A stretch of DNA of 36,613 nucleotides from Cladosporium sp. IMV 00045 (Eukaryota; Ascomycota; Dothideomycetes; Cladosporiales; Cladosporiaceae). The stretch lies in assembly GCA_001931905.2 (NCBI GenBank), contig MSJI02000621.1:1-36613 (forward strand). Reading direction: 5' to 3'. Shown here piece after piece: positions 16,908 through 29,479 of this stretch. The stretch's first letter is position 1. Each line of letters opens with the position of its first letter. The notes below the pieces were generated by a model. That model did no database searches, was not told the origin of the DNA, and saw nothing but the letters and a program-made list of their open reading frames with translations. The position numbers and the translations under genes were made by a program.

Positions 16908-19900
16908 TCAAGCCGGAGCTTCCCTAGGAAACTGATCCTCCAACCTCAACCGCGCGCTGACATTCATACTCATCAGCTCCTGGACCAGCAGCTTGGCGGC
17001 GTACGGCACGGTCATCTTGACCATACCACCACTGGCCTGGCAGCTCTGGCACCATCCCTGGTAACCCATCAGACCGCACTTCTCGCACACATCCACCTCG
17101 TGCGCGTCGGAGCTCAGCATCAAGCGCTCCAGCAGCAGCTGCGAGGCGCCGTAGGCGATCAAGCAGTCACGCTCCATCTCTCCCAGACGCAGACCTCCTT
17201 GCCTGGAACGACCTTCGGTCGGCTGGCGGGTGAGAATCGCGCGAGGTCCCGTGGATCGCGAGTGCATCTTGTCTTGCACCATGTGCTTGAGCGACTGGTA
17301 GTAAATGGGACCGAAGAAGACGTAAGCCTGCAGCGGCTCGCCCGTGATGCCCGATGTGACGTAGTCCTTGCCGGTGTAGGAGAAGCCGTGCTTGAGGAGC
17401 AGCTCGCCCATGTCTTCGACTTTGCTGCCGCCGAAGCAGGTGCCGTACTGCTGCACGCCGGACAGCACGCCGGCCTTTCCGGAGAGCAGTTCGATCATCT
17501 TCCCGACCGTCATGCGCGAGGGGAAACCGTGCGGGTTCATGATGATGTCCGGGCAGATGCCGAGGTCGGTGAAGGGCATGTCTGCTTGCTCCACGAGGGT
17601 GCCGACGACACCTTTCTGACCGTGGCGGGAGGAGAATTTATCGCCGATCTCGGGTCGACGAGTCTGGCGGGTGAGGATCTTGACGAGCGTTTGGTTGCCT
17701 TCGTTGGTCGAGATCAAGACCTTGTCCGCGTAGGATGGGTCGGGCAGCTTGTAGGACATGTGCGCTTGGGACCACTTCTGCTGGGATGCAGGGATGGACT
17801 GGAACTGGTTTTGCGGTGTCTCTTTGAGCATGTAGCTGTCGCCAGCCTCAAGCTTCTCTCCCACCTCGACCAGGCCGTCTCTACCGATACGTCTGTGCTT
17901 GGGATTGTTGGGGTCCTTGTCTGCTAGTCTGTCTGACGCGCCGTTTCCGTAGGACTTGAGTGGCATGCTGACCTTCTTGAAGACCTGACGACGTCCGAAG
18001 CCGCGGTCGCATGACGCTTTGTTCATGACCAGGGCATCCTCAATATCGTAACCGGAGTACGACATGACAGCAACAGTGGCATTTTGTCCGGCAGGCAGCT
18101 TGTCGTATCGGATCAGTTCAATGGTCCTTGTACTGCAAAGAGGCTTTTGAGGATACAGCATGAGGTAGAGGATCGTGTCGATGCGGGTGTGTTGGTTGTA
18201 TGCGATGGCTCCAATAGCTTGCTTACCCATAGCGCATTGGTAGGTGTTACGAGGCGACTGGTTGTGATGAGGGTAAGGAATCAAGCCAGCGACGGCACCG
18301 AGCACTGTGAAGGGCTCAATTTCCAAGTGCGTTGTGTGCATGTTGATTTGATCTTCGTAGACGGCAATATTGCAGTCGTTTTCTTCGTTGACGTCGAGAT
18401 ACTCGACGATGCCTCGAGAAAGAGCATCGTCAAAGTCCATTGTGCCTTTACGGAGCGATTCCAAGAAGCGTGCTGTGATTCTCGATTTGCCCTTTTCGAC
18501 GATAATCAGCGGTCGACAAACACGACCTTCGTCGGTTGCGATATGCACTCCGTTGTGATGGTGATTGATGTGAACACTGATGAACTCAGAGATCCTACCC
18601 ATGCGCCTGAATCTTCGGAAGCTCAGGAGGAACTGCTTTGGCGCCCTGGTCAGCGCCACGGGCGTACCGTTGATGAAGATAATGTAGGCACCCTCGCCGT
18701 AGATTTCCTGGCCGCATGTGCTGGTAACGTCTTCTGCGCCCAAGGTGAATACCATCTTGCGGATGGGCTCTTCCTCGTCAGAAGTGGTGATATGCGTCAT
18801 TAACGCCAAGTTCTTGACCAGACCGCAAGCTTCACCTTCAGGCGTGTCAGAAGTGCAAAGCATACCGAACTGTGAAGGTTGCAAAGCACGAGGACCAGAC
18901 ACCTTTCTTGTTTTCTCGAACTGTGACGAAATTCTAGTCATCATACCCAGCGCTGCAACGTAACTCAAGCGACTGAGAACGTGTGTGACACCAGCACGCT
19001 CCATACGGAAACGCTTCAGGTTCCAGTTACCGGTTGAAATAGCACGTTCCATGCCGCCAGTGATTCTGAACTCGAAGGCTCGAATATGATCGTTCGGGTC
19101 GAATTCCCTGGTAGGATTGGGCTTCTTAAGCGTCTTGTCCATGCTGAGCTTGAGGTGTCTTGTGAACTCCTTGAACAGATCCTCAAAAAGCAGTGCAAGC
19201 ATCTGACCCGCCAGTTCCAGACGTTTGTTACCCAAGTAATCTCTGTCGTCGATAAGTTTTGGATCGTGCATGACCTGAAGGACACGACGTGCCATGAAAG
19301 CAATGTAAAGCGACTTGGCCCGGAAGTTGAGGTTCTTCACTTCAACGTGAGGAATGATAGTCTGTGCAAGCTTGTCGAGCGCTTGTTGTTTGGGAGTCTT
19401 CTGTGGTCCACCAAACCGAGGGAATTTGTCGCCCTTGGTCTTCGAGTGGATGAATTCTAAGGCCTGTTCCTGGGTGTGAATACCCAAAAGCGCCGCATAT
19501 TCCAGGTTGGGTGCAAATTCGTCTTGGTACTGAGAATCCTGGCCTGCACAGAGAAGCAGAATCTCGTGGTCAGACTGAACCCCCATGGCTCTCAGAGCAA
19601 TGGCGACAGGGATATCTTCATTGAAAGAGTTGTGCTTGAGCATGAGCAAGTCGATCTTCTGCGGATTCTTCTTGCTGCACACAACGTATGTCTTCGTCTT
19701 GACGTTGGAAGTGTGACTGGTCACAGATGCCTGAATGACACCTTTGAACTCCTCGACAATGACACGGTTCTTGCTCAACTGCTCTTGAACCAGGATGACC
19801 TTCTCAGTGCCTCTAACAACGAAGTATCCACCCGGATCCACGGCGCATTCGTTGAGCAGAGCCATGTCTGATTCCGGTCTTCCATTCAGCACGCACTTTC

Positions 19901-20596
19901 CACTTCGCAACATCATAGGCATCCTGCCAATCATGACGTCTCGACGCATAGTTTTTCCAGTGGATTTGGGATAGATGTAATCGACATAGATTGGCGCGGC
20001 GTAAGTCATGTCTCGAAGACGGCATTCGTTGGGTGTGACGTTGCTTTCTCGGTGGCCATGGATGTCGTCTTCGATGCGATTGGGGAGGCCGACTCGGATG
20101 TCGGTGAATTCGATGTACTTGCTCGGGTTTGCGTCGCTCACGACCAATGAATTGGCCTGAACAATCTTTTTGAGCTCGACATTGGTGAAGTAATCGAACG
20201 AGTCGATGTGCTGTTTCACCAGACCTTTCACGCGGAGGAAAGCAGGCAGGAGGTTCCATTTGTCGCGAGCAGTATTGATAGGGTCCGTCAAAGATTTGTT
20301 GTAGTAGAAAGGCTTAAGCACGGAATCCATTTCGTCCGCCACTCGCTTTTTGGGAGGAGCCTTTGCTTGCTGTGCATTTTGCTTGCCCGGAGCTGCATTG
20401 CCAGCTTCGGCCTGTCCAGTAGACTTAGTTCGAGGCCTTGTCGTTGCTGTTTGGTTTGTGGTCGCCGCCGTCGAGGCGTCCTGTCTCGGTATGAGTGAAT
20501 TGTATGCATAAAGATTTTTGTCATGTGGCGATATACCTTTGAGGCTGAGTTTTCCGGCACCTCTGTAGGTCCGGTCTTCTTCGCCCGAGGCGGCAT
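16908..20596 (-). CDS. RET1: DNA-directed RNA polymerase III second-largest subunit
   Basis: Two exons, complement of 20537..20596 and 16908..20480, give 1210 residues. Exon 1 encodes [20 protein letters not shown]; the 56-nt intron starts GTATAT and ends CAG and joins in phase 0. After an extension of about 65 residues rich in Thr, Ala, Gln and Lys, the conserved body starts at [21 protein letters not shown], which is the Pol III-type (Rpc2/Ret1) rather than Pol II or Pol I version. Core motifs include [19 protein letters not shown] and [15 protein letters not shown] near the active site. Near the C-terminus [16 protein letters not shown] (1152-1167) binds zinc. Yeast Ret1 is 1149 residues, so the length fits with an enlarged N-terminus. 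The subunit forms half of the active cleft that makes tRNA, 5S rRNA and U6. The ATG at 20596 is the first in frame. Confidence 0.97.
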
Positions 20597-22923
20597 CTTG
20601 ACTTCCACACGAGCACGGGGTCGCTGAATGGAATAGTATGCGACAGAGTAGTTTGTTCAGACAATTACTTGCACATCTTGATTTCCCATTCGCGCGTTGC
20701 TTCTACAGAGTCGCAAAGAGAAAGCTTGCGATCGGCGGTCCGATTCCGCGTTCCCGAAAAAGCCGAGACGCCTGAGGCATTCATTTGATTATACCACGAG
20801 TCCGAGATCATATCTCGAGAAAAAGGATGTTGAGTCGATAATTGAGATCAGTTCTCTAGTAGATTAGGACAGCCTTAAATTTCTTTCGGCTTCCCGAAAT
20901 TCCAAGCCTGCCTCGTGGGCATCAAATCTGTGCCATGCCCTTTTGCGCTGGATCTTTCTCGGACATATATCAATATGGCCTGCTTCACTGTCCATAGGAG
21001 CCAACACAGCATGCATACTACTTGATCGATTCGAGACAGGTGGTTGGCAATTGGAATATCATGAATGCGCCAAGCCCTATATATAAATCCTTGCAGCAGG
21101 CATTGAATCAGTTGTATTCCATGTGTCATAGCGTTCTCACGGACACAGTTGATGGATTCATGTTGTCGCAATTCACACGTGCGAAATGGGCTGGGTGATC
21201 AACGGTCAAGCATTTCATTGATGTTGCTCGAGTAAGACTGTTCTCGGCATGAGGCCCGATAGAACAATATCCTTCCTGCGCAGTGAGAAAGGCTGCAGTA
21301 AACCTTGGACGTCTTCTCGTTTCAGCCAACTTTAACGTCAGTGTCCTCGGCAGCATCATATCTCCTGCATGAACCACTTGACCCAAGGATCTGACAGACG
21401 AGGGTGCGAGCAGACAAACACCTCTTCTTGCAGCGACGGCGCATACACAACTGCCGCCAGCCACCACTTTACCAGGAATCAAAGACCCGACCTGCGAGCT
21501 TTTGCCGCGTGGAGTAGCGCTCACGAAAGCCCCCACTTGACACCGTCGCAATAGAACTGACTAGCGCTATAGTAGAAAGCATGAAGGAGCGGTGAAGCTT
21601 CTGAAAGGCTCACCGTAATAACCTTGGCTATCGACACATATGCATACACGATGGACTGCCCCAGGAAATAATCGTGCACGGAGTACTGTCAGCCTATGAC
21701 CCCATCAAGCTCAAGGCAGTAGCCGCAGGTGTGCTATGGCTGGCAGCAAAGATCGCCTCGAAGGTTTTGGCTAGAAGAACGTTGATGGCCCGACTTACCG
21801 AAAGCGTGTGTGTATAATAAACATACGAGGGCGGGCGATTCGTGCGCCCGCCGGCCTACTTTGACCGACCTGCCCACCACCCCCACGATGATGGAACGAT
21901 GAGAGGAGAGTCTGGAGGTAGCATATGAGTCAAAGAAGAAAGAAGCGACGTTGGGCTGTGAAGCTCCCGCCATCTCGATTTGAGATGGATCCAGATGATT
22001 GCGCTGGACTGGAACCAGCAGAGACCCTCGGCACGTCATGGGGCGCTAGACTCGTGCAGGCCGCAGGGATAGACGGCCAGACACTCGAGGCAGTATCTCA
22101 ACACGGAGGCGAGATCAAGCCAAGTGAAGAAAGCAAAGTCGGACTCGCTTACACATGCTGACTGTTCGTCGCGGGCACGAAGGTCGAGGGAGTATTGCCC
22201 GCCGCAGAAGACATGCTTGCAGATATTCCGGCTCCAGCGCAACGGGCGTTGATTGCCGCAAGGGCAGACTTCGCGACCCTGTAAAGTGAGAAGTGAAACC
22301 GAGTCTGGGAGAGGATATGCAGGGAAACTCCACGCAAGACGAGCCGGCTGGCTTATCCACACCGTGTTGCAGACGGCGAGATTCTGGCGTGGGTGTGTGG
22401 CCGACGTCTCGCGCGGCTAGGAAATCAAGGCGCTAAGACGCTCTGTTAGGCTGTTTAGTAGGAGCAGGAGGAGTAGCAGTAGCACGTAGTAACGTCTCGT
22501 TGGCCGTAGCGCAGCATTATCCGCCTCCGCCAGGCTTTCTCATCACTCTCTTTGGAGAAGCCAGACGTGCCACAGCTCTCAAGCCAAGCCCAGCGCCGAC
22601 CGACGTCGTTCCCTACCTACGTGGAGAACCACCACCACTCCCCGCCCTCGACCTCGTCCTTTTGTTCTCGTTGTGTTGTTCGCAGCCGTCACCACTGTCT
22701 TTATTGATCTCCTGCTTTGCACGTATCGCCTCCCTCTCCCAGCGCTGTCGGACTCGACGCCATTGGCTCGCGGCCGGGCCTGAAGAAGGAGGAACCACGT
22801 CTCCGCAAGCGTACGTCTTCCGCCAACCTTCGACAGCGACGTCGACACGGTCTCTCGCGAGTCCGAGAGCTCCTTTTCAAGCTGACTTTCAGAAGAATCT
22901 TGCTTGCACTCCCCACCCGCCCC
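20597..22923. other. Long intergenic region between divergent RPC2 and PUF genes
   Basis: 2.3 kb with no gene I can defend. A 78-codon frame at 21925-22161 (start MSQRRKKRRWAVKLPPSRFE), with a TATA-like gtataataaac about 110 bases upstream, is the only candidate, and it has no recognised family. From about 22440 to 22923 the sequence becomes C/T-rich and stop-poor, which looks like a long 5' leader of the PUF gene. A small palindrome lies at 20803-20817. The size of this gap is more than most fungal promoters need. Confidence 0.4.
20803..20817. repeat. Short inverted repeat upstream of RPC2
   Basis: cgagat-cat-atctcg: perfect 6-base arms with a 3-base centre, overlapping a second palindrome tctcgaga at 20813-20820. 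It lies about 210 bases before the RPC2 start. It could be a binding site for a dimeric factor or chance. Confidence 0.5.
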
Positions 22924-25900
22924 ATGGCCTTCAGCAGCTACCGCGGCCCTCAGTCGCCGCAAGACAGCGTTCCTTTCCCGGGCTATGCGAACAACCCTCT
23001 CTCTCCGCCCCGTAACTCGAACCGCCTCAGTGCAGGCATGCTCGGCTCAACGACCACGAACAATCTGTCCGAGACAAGAGCCGGGTTGACGCGCAGGTTC
23101 ACCACGAACGCACTTCCTACGCTTTCGCCTATCGGGCAACAGCGCCGCCAGGCTGCTGGTGATACGACACAGGTGAGTGCTCGAGTCAATTCTTGTGCAA
23201 GGAGTGGGACGAGGAGCTCTGCAAAAAAAACAAAAAAAAAAAAAAAGGGACAAGAACGATTGGGGCTTCGAGAAGTCAAAGGTGCCGCAGGCAGATGCGT
23301 CCGGATTGTGGCTGCAATCCTGGAAAAAGCGTGTTACCCTCGAAATCGAGAGATGACTTGCATGATCTGCGTAGTGGAGTCATGGCCACAGTTGGATGCA
23401 AGAGAAGGGAAGAAAAATACGGAAAAAGGACATGTGGAAAGGATTGCTGCAAATGAGAGCAAATCGAACCAACTCCTCGTGCGCTGCAAGTGGTGGGAGT
23501 ATGCGCTGACAAGTTAAACAGCAGAATGGTACATTCTCGCGACTCTCTCCAGTAAGTCATATCTATTTCCTGGACTGTCTGGGCCCGCCCTTCAAACTCC
23601 CAATCCTCTGTTCAGCAGACATACCTTGATATAGGCTGTTTGCAATTTACAATCAAGTACTGACATTGGCAAATAGTCTGAGCAGAAGTACCGCCACTAC
23701 GAACAGCTCTTGGCTGAACAGAGAAGGATTCAGGCATTCATCGCAGAAGTTGACCCGGATACCCGCCGCGAGGTTGATGACCACATGCGCCACGAAGATG
23801 CTGTGGCCCAGATGATTGCACAGAGTGAGCCCACGACTCCTCCCGAGTATGCCGACGCCTTTCCGTCCATCTTTTCCAAACCGAACCGGTACAGCTCTGC
23901 CAGTTTGACTTCCCCTCCCGGCATAGTCAACAGGCCCACGCGCGCAGCGACTCAGCTTACTTCGCCGCCGTTCAAGTACTCTCGCCCGCTCACATCGTCT
24001 TCCTCGAATCTGCCATCCCACTCTATGCCTGGCTCCCGCAGGCAATCGGACGACGAGGACGAAGCCGACGACTTTCTGTACAATTTTGACTCAAGCTTGC
24101 ACCGTGCTGCCGCAAAGTAAGTCACACCAACCTCCGACCAAACCTCGTTCAATTTTCCATCAATGCGTGCAATTTTGCAACATCAGAAGTATTACTTGCT
24201 TGCAATATGCGTTCGTTTGAGCGTGGGGAGCTAGTCGGGTAACAAATTGGCTTCTCACCTCATACTCTCTGAGTGAACATTGGATCGAACTCAACATTGT
24301 TCCCATTGAGAGGAGTCATGGCTGACAGAAATGAAAATTTAGCCCCAATCGGAACTCCATGCCGGTGACAAATCACGACCGCAAGCGGTCTGATCTGCCA
24401 GACTTGTCCAGTGTACTTGGACCTGTCAACACCACGAGCTTCCTCTTCGATGATGAGGATAGACCTGTCAGACCTATCTCTAAGAGCACTCAGGTCTCGC
24501 CATCTGACGGCAGGTCCTACCTGCAAGTACAACACACTGCAGACGGCTTCCCTAAGCTTATTCGCCGCGAAGAGAACGGCATTGCCCCGTTTGGAAACCC
24601 TGCAGCTGCGCTTGACCTTGCCTCAGGTCAGACAAACGGTGAGCAGCAGCCAACCGACCGCGCCACGGCTAGCCGTCACCGCATCTCTCTTCCACCGTCA
24701 GCTCTGAGAAACAACGACATCAACATCGCTGGTATCGGAAGTGTATTGGCCAAACAGGAGAAGCCGACTGCAAATAACCGTCGCTCCGTTGAGTTCAACC
24801 TTGCCACCGAGCCGCAGCGCCCATCTCTGAGATCCTCACCGCCTCGTGGCCTGACGAACGGTAGTTCGGTAAGCTCTTATTCTACAAACGACATCCCGAC
24901 TTTGAAGAGCATCAATGGCGTGACGTCCCCTTTGAAGAGTGCCATCAAGCCTGTGAGCCAGGGCAACACTTCCACGACTACGATCCACGAGAACGACACT
25001 CCTGCCAGCAACGGTAACTCCAACGGCATGTCCAACGGCAACAACCATTCTGATAACACACCACAAGACGTGACCAGCCCTGCTCGGGCACCAGCTGAAC
25101 AAGATACCAACGGCAACGAGGCTCAGACTGGCTTCCAGGCCAACGCTCAGCCTTTCAACCCAGCCCTCGCCAACAACCCATACCAGCATTCGTTCCCACC
25201 AGTCATGGCTCCCCCTCCGTTCCCGCCGAACTTCTACGGCGCTGGTCCATACGGCATGCCAAACGGTATGCATGGCCTTGCCAATGGATTTGCTCACATG
25301 GGCCTCAACGGCGGCTACCCTGGTCAGCCTCAGTTCCCGCCATTTGATCAGTCGCAGTACGGTGGCTTCCAACAGCCCTTCGCTCACCCTCAGCCTCCTC
25401 AAGCCCATGCTGTTGGTGGCGCGTCTCGCGGGCCCAATGCCCACTTTGGCAGCAACGGACCGCAGCGTAGACATGGCAACACCGAAGACAACCTTGCCAG
25501 ATTCAACAACGTCAACTTTGAAGAGCTGAAGCCAGAGATCCTGGCTCTCTGCACCGACCAGCATGGATGCCGCTTTCTGCAGCGCAAGCTTGACGAGCGT
25601 GACGAGGCCACTGTCAAGATGATCTTCGAGGAAGTCCACCCGAGTATCGTCAAGCTGATGACCGATCCATTCGGTAACTACCTTTGTCAAAAGCTCCTCG
25701 AAAACTGCAACGACGAGCAGCGCACGGTCCTGATTGGCAATTGTATGGAGAACATGACTCAGATTGCTCTGAACCAGCACGGTACCCGTGCTCTGCAGAA
25801 GATGATCGAATACGTCTCTACTCCTCAGCAGACCCAGATGATCATCGATGCTATGCGTTACGACGTTGTTCAGCTGATTCAAGACCTCAACGGTAACCAC

Positions 25901-26887
25901 GTCATCCAGAAGTGTCTCAATCATCTGAACTCGACCGACGCTCAATTCATCTTCGATGCCGTGGGTGTTCACTGTGTTCCAGTAGGAACTCACCGACACG
26001 GTTGTTGTGTGCTACAGCGCTGTGTCGACCATGCCTCAGGCGCACAGAAGAGCGAGCTCGTACGTCAGATCAGCACCCACGCCTTCAGTCTTGTCCAGGA
26101 CCCATTCGGCAACTATGTCGTACAGTACATCCTCGATCTTGGTCAGTCGTCCTTCATAGAGCCTCTCTGCCAGCACTTCCAAGGCAGCGTTGTTCTGCTG
26201 TCCAAGCAGAAGTTTAGCTCCAACGTGATCGAAAAGTGTATCCGCGTTGCTGGTAGCGAGTCCCGTCGCTCGTTGATTCAGGAGATCATCCCGGCTCAAG
26301 AGCTTGAGAAGCTACTCCGCGATTCCTTCGCCAACTATGTTGTTCAGACGGCTTTTGACTTCGCCGATGATGACCAAAAGGTTGAAATGGCCAACAACCT
26401 TCGCCACATTCTGCCTACGATCCGCCACACGCCTTATGGCCGTCGTTTGCAGTCCAAGATCCAGGACTTCGACGCACGTTGGGCTGGGTTCAATGCGACC
26501 TCAGGTGGTGCGACCCCTGAGGAGAATGGTATCGCTTCTCCGCAGCAGGCCTTCACCGCGCCGTTCGGGAACTTCCAGAATGCTCGTGGCAACCGCCATG
26601 GCTTTGTCGGTCCTACTCCACAATTCTTTGGGCAGCAAAACCAAGCTGCACAGAACGGCAAAGCGGACATTGCCTCTCCTAAGCCGCAGCGCATGAGCGG
26701 TAATCTTGGTGACAAACTCGACGCGCAGAGCACCGAGGCCGCGAACGGCGGCTTGCCTGGCCACCCTAACAGGATGCCGCCAGTCAACTACGAAGCCATG
26801 AACAGAAAGGTCTACCGCCCAAAGATGACTTCGGACCAGACCAAGGACGGCGTCCCGGTCAACCGGAACTCGTTCCGCTATTATTGA
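22924..26887 (+). CDS. PUF4: PUF (Pumilio-family) RNA-binding protein, Puf4-like
   Basis: Four exons, 22924..23172, 23522..23551, 23677..24116 and 24343..26887, give 1087 residues. The N-terminal two-thirds are low-complexity (Ser, Asn, Pro, Gly) with an acidic patch (RRQSDDEDEADDF) and NG-rich runs. The Pumilio domain runs from about 628 to 960 and contains eight repeats whose RNA-contact cores read, in order, GCRFLQ, GNYLCQ, GTRALQ, GNHVIQ, GCCVLQ, GNYVVQ, SSNVIE and ANYVVQ. Repeats 8 to 5 (NY-Q, SN-E, NY-Q, CC-Q) specify the UGUA core in 3' UTRs, and the set matches yeast Puf4 repeat by repeat. Such proteins recruit deadenylases to repress or destabilise target mRNAs. The C-terminal tail of about 125 residues is Asn/Gln-rich. 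All three introns have CTGAC-type branch sites. The first in-frame ATG (MAFSSYRGPQ) was chosen; upstream in-frame sequence has none. Confidence 0.95.
23223..23246. repeat. Poly(A) tract in PUF intron 1
   Basis: Two adenine runs of 8 and 15 bases separated by one C, inside the unusually long (349 nt) first intron. Such tracts are slippery in replication and sequencing, so length may be unreliable. Confidence 0.9.
23516..23524 (+). promoter_or_regulatory. NAGNAG tandem splice acceptor before the PUF microexon
   Basis: The sequence acagcag offers two AG acceptors three bases apart (23521 and 23524). Either one keeps frame, giving a 30-nt or 27-nt microexon (QNGTFSRLSP or NGTFSRLSP). The donor after it is a consensus GTAAGT at 23552. 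Confidence 0.6.
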
Positions 26888-28064
26888 GCTCATCGCCCTG
26901 CGCCAAAATGCTCAATTGTAACATTACAACCCTCTCTATCGAGACCATGAGCTACGAACACGTATTAACGGCCAACCACGACTCTTTCTTGCCACAACTA
27001 GAGCGCGCAACCTTTGCATTTGCATCCGGCGTAAACATTGGGCTCCCAATTCAACATCCTCGACGCTTTGGCACTCCTCACAGGTCAGAGCAGTCAGGCT
27101 TGTACCAACACCTGGCACGGGCGCCCATAAGAGGCGCAACTTCCCAACTGTATGAACCGACAGGGAAGCAGCCCATACGAAATTGAGAACCGACTTTCTT
27201 TTCTTTTCTTTTTCTCTATCATCATCCCCGGCGTTTGCATTCACACAATCAAATTCAACAAAATCCGACACATGTACCCCTTCGCCATCACAACAACGAA
27301 CGCGGCTTCTATTTTCTTCGCAGCATGAATTATCAAGAACAGCTATATCGTATACGAAAGCACGAGCTCAACGCCAACGCCTCGCCTCCTCGACGTCTCG
27401 CTCAAGGCTTGACTTCTGCGCCGATTCTAGGCCTTTCGAGAGGACGCATTGTACCTTCAAGAGAGTTCTGTCTCCTACTGCAGACCAGAAAGCACCCGGC
27501 ATGGCAGGCTCAAGGATATCACGAGGTCACGCGTGTGGACGTGTACCTTCCGCGGCAAATACAGCCGCTCCTCGCTCGTTCATCACCCTCTCCTTTTTTG
27601 TTGGACACGAAAAGAAAACAACTGAAACGATGATGACTTCACTTTTGAATCTGGACATTGGGCTTTGCTCTTTTCTCTTCTCCAAGATTCCTTCATCTCC
27701 TTCCTCTGCTCATCCCTTTGGCACGCGTTGTCGATGCAGCACTTCTATCGATCGCGAGGGGAGTTCACCTTAGTCAGAGACTTGTTTGGAGACTCAACAT
27801 GGCTGACCAACGAAGGATTTTTTTCTGGGAGACTTTGTGATTTTATTTTGTGTTGGATTTTGGGATATCTTCTTGTGTTGTAAGATAACGAATAAAAAGG
27901 CTCTTTGCCACCAAAATTATTCTTCTTTTCTTTTTTGTGGTGTGCGTTGTTCTGTTGTGGATTTGACAGTGAAGATGTCAATGCTAATCGAAAGTGCCAT
28001 GCAATTATTGCCGATGGCCTTGATTGACCATACCACCATACACTGCTCCAACCCCTCCACCACC
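26888..28064. other. Intergenic between convergent PUF and SSL1 genes
   Basis: 1.2 kb with no supportable gene. Frames at 27183-27773 and 27235-27633 show no domain and lie in a stretch with pyrimidine runs (27191-27216), so I read this as a long 3' UTR of the PUF gene. AATAAA at about 27891 is a possible plus-strand polyadenylation signal, and the A-rich complement of 27841-27846 a minus-strand one for SSL1. Confidence 0.4.
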
Positions 28065-29479
28065 TTACGCACCCATCTCCATCGCCTCCCCGTTCCCATT
28101 CCCATTCCCATTAACCTCCTCCCCCGCCCCCACCCCAGGTAAATGCACACTACTCTGACACCCGGGACAATTATGCACAACCTCATGACAAAACACATCA
28201 CAGTCGATACAAAAGTGATTCCCGCACGTCTCACACTCATAACGACTCGACTCGCTCGCCCCCTCCGCCCGCTTCGCCGCTTCCTCTCCCTCGCTCACGC
28301 GCGGGAACGCCGCCAAGCACCCGAAACACTGCGTGCTGCCCGCTTCGCGCGCTCGCGCCCAGGAGACTTCGACCCAGTTGCGCAGTGGGAAGAGGTGGTG
28401 GTATGATCGCGCCAGGTGAGTCGATAGGATGAGGGTGAGGTCGCACGTGGGGCAGGTCGCGGGGAGGTTGCAGACTTTGGCATTGCAGCGCGAGCACAGG
28501 TATCCGCCGCGCGTGAGCTTGCCGTGGCAGGCGCACAGCGTGGGTTGGTCTTCGGTGATGCGCGAGGGGAAGCCCATCATCAGCAGGGCGGCCTGGTTGT
28601 GGCGCTGGGATTCTGCGTCTGTCGTGCGCATCACCGGCGGTGTGGTGATTCCCATGAGCAGTTCGCGGTAGTGCATTTCGTCGACGGCAACGCTGTAGCA
28701 GCCCTCGTCGCCGGCGTTGGTTTTGCGGCAGATTTCGGCGCATATGTGCATTTGTGCCGCGAGCCCGATGATGCTGACGCGCACGCGGTCTTTGATGCAC
28801 GCTTTGATCGTGTCGTGGATGTCGCCTGGGTCGCTGGTCAGGAGCGCGCCGAGGATGATGACCACTTCGCGCGTGCCGTGGGAAGGGGTGTGGTAGAGTG
28901 CTGCGCGGGCCATTTCCAGTGCGTTTTGAAGGGAGGGGTTTCCTTTGGGTTCGAGGCTGCGGAGGTTCCGCACGGCGGTGATGTGGTCGTTGGGGTTGCC
29001 GCTCATGTCGCTCACGCGGGTGGCGATGCCTTCTCGCATGCCGAGGATGCCGAGCTGAGAGATGGGGTTTTGCTCGAAGAATTCGCGGATGAAGTTGACA
29101 GCGTTGGTGATGGTCAGGAGATAGCGGGTTGGTCGGAGGTCTTTTTCGTTCATGGCGGAGGAGAGGTCGAGGATGAGGAGGGTGTGTCGGATGATGCCTC
29201 TTTGTAGGGGTGTTGTGTCTTTGAGCAGTCTATGTAAAGGTATGAGCCATGTGTGTTCCTGTTGGAATGAATGGATTTCGCAACATACCGTCTTCGCTTG
29301 TTGGCCTCGTCGATGCCGCCCAATACACTCTCGATGTTACCGTTTGCATCTCCCAGGTCGTGTGTTTTGGTGGCGAGATTCTCCCATCTCGCGTGAGCAC
29401 GCTTTGGATTTGATGCGGCCGCTCTCCCCTTTCCCGTGACGATATCATCGTCTGAATAATCATTGTCGGAGTCTGCCAT
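28065..29479 (-). CDS. SSL1: TFIIH core subunit Ssl1/p44
   Basis: Two exons, complement of 29289..29479 and 28065..29229, give 451 residues; yeast Ssl1 is 461. Exon 1 encodes an acidic start (MADSDNDYSDDD) and ends KRRR. The 59-nt intron splits that last Arg codon. Exon 2 opens the von Willebrand A fold with RGIIRHTLLILDLSSAMNEK (Asp85, Ser87) and continues through LGILGMREG and VVIILGALLTSDPGDIHDTI, as in p44. Near the C-terminus are a C4 zinc finger (CACHG...CSRC) and the RING-like end with CFGC, CETC, CIDC, C-H and CPGC. In TFIIH, Ssl1 stimulates the Rad3/XPD helicase in nucleotide excision repair and Pol II initiation. The last residues contain an NG repeat coded by a hexanucleotide repeat. 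The gene is head-to-head with the Rab gene. Confidence 0.97.
28094..28111. repeat. Hexanucleotide repeat cccatt x3 in the SSL1 coding end
   Basis: Three exact copies on the plus strand encode an alternating Asn-Gly run (VNGNGNGNGEA) near the Ssl1 C-terminus. In-frame length change would be tolerated, so this is a likely variable microsatellite. Confidence 0.9.

Noticed and set aside
16878..17927. 349-codon plus-strand frame
   Set aside because: Antisense to the Pol III subunit, low-information His/Leu/Val-rich translation, no recognised domain.
24836..25999. 387-codon minus-strand frame
   Set aside because: Antisense to the PUF gene including the Pumilio repeats; the real coding strand is unambiguous.
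27183..27773. 196-codon plus-strand frame after the PUF gene
   Set aside because: Begins in a pyrimidine tract at a non-ATG codon, has Ser/Phe/Arg-rich content and no recognised family; fits a 3' UTR.
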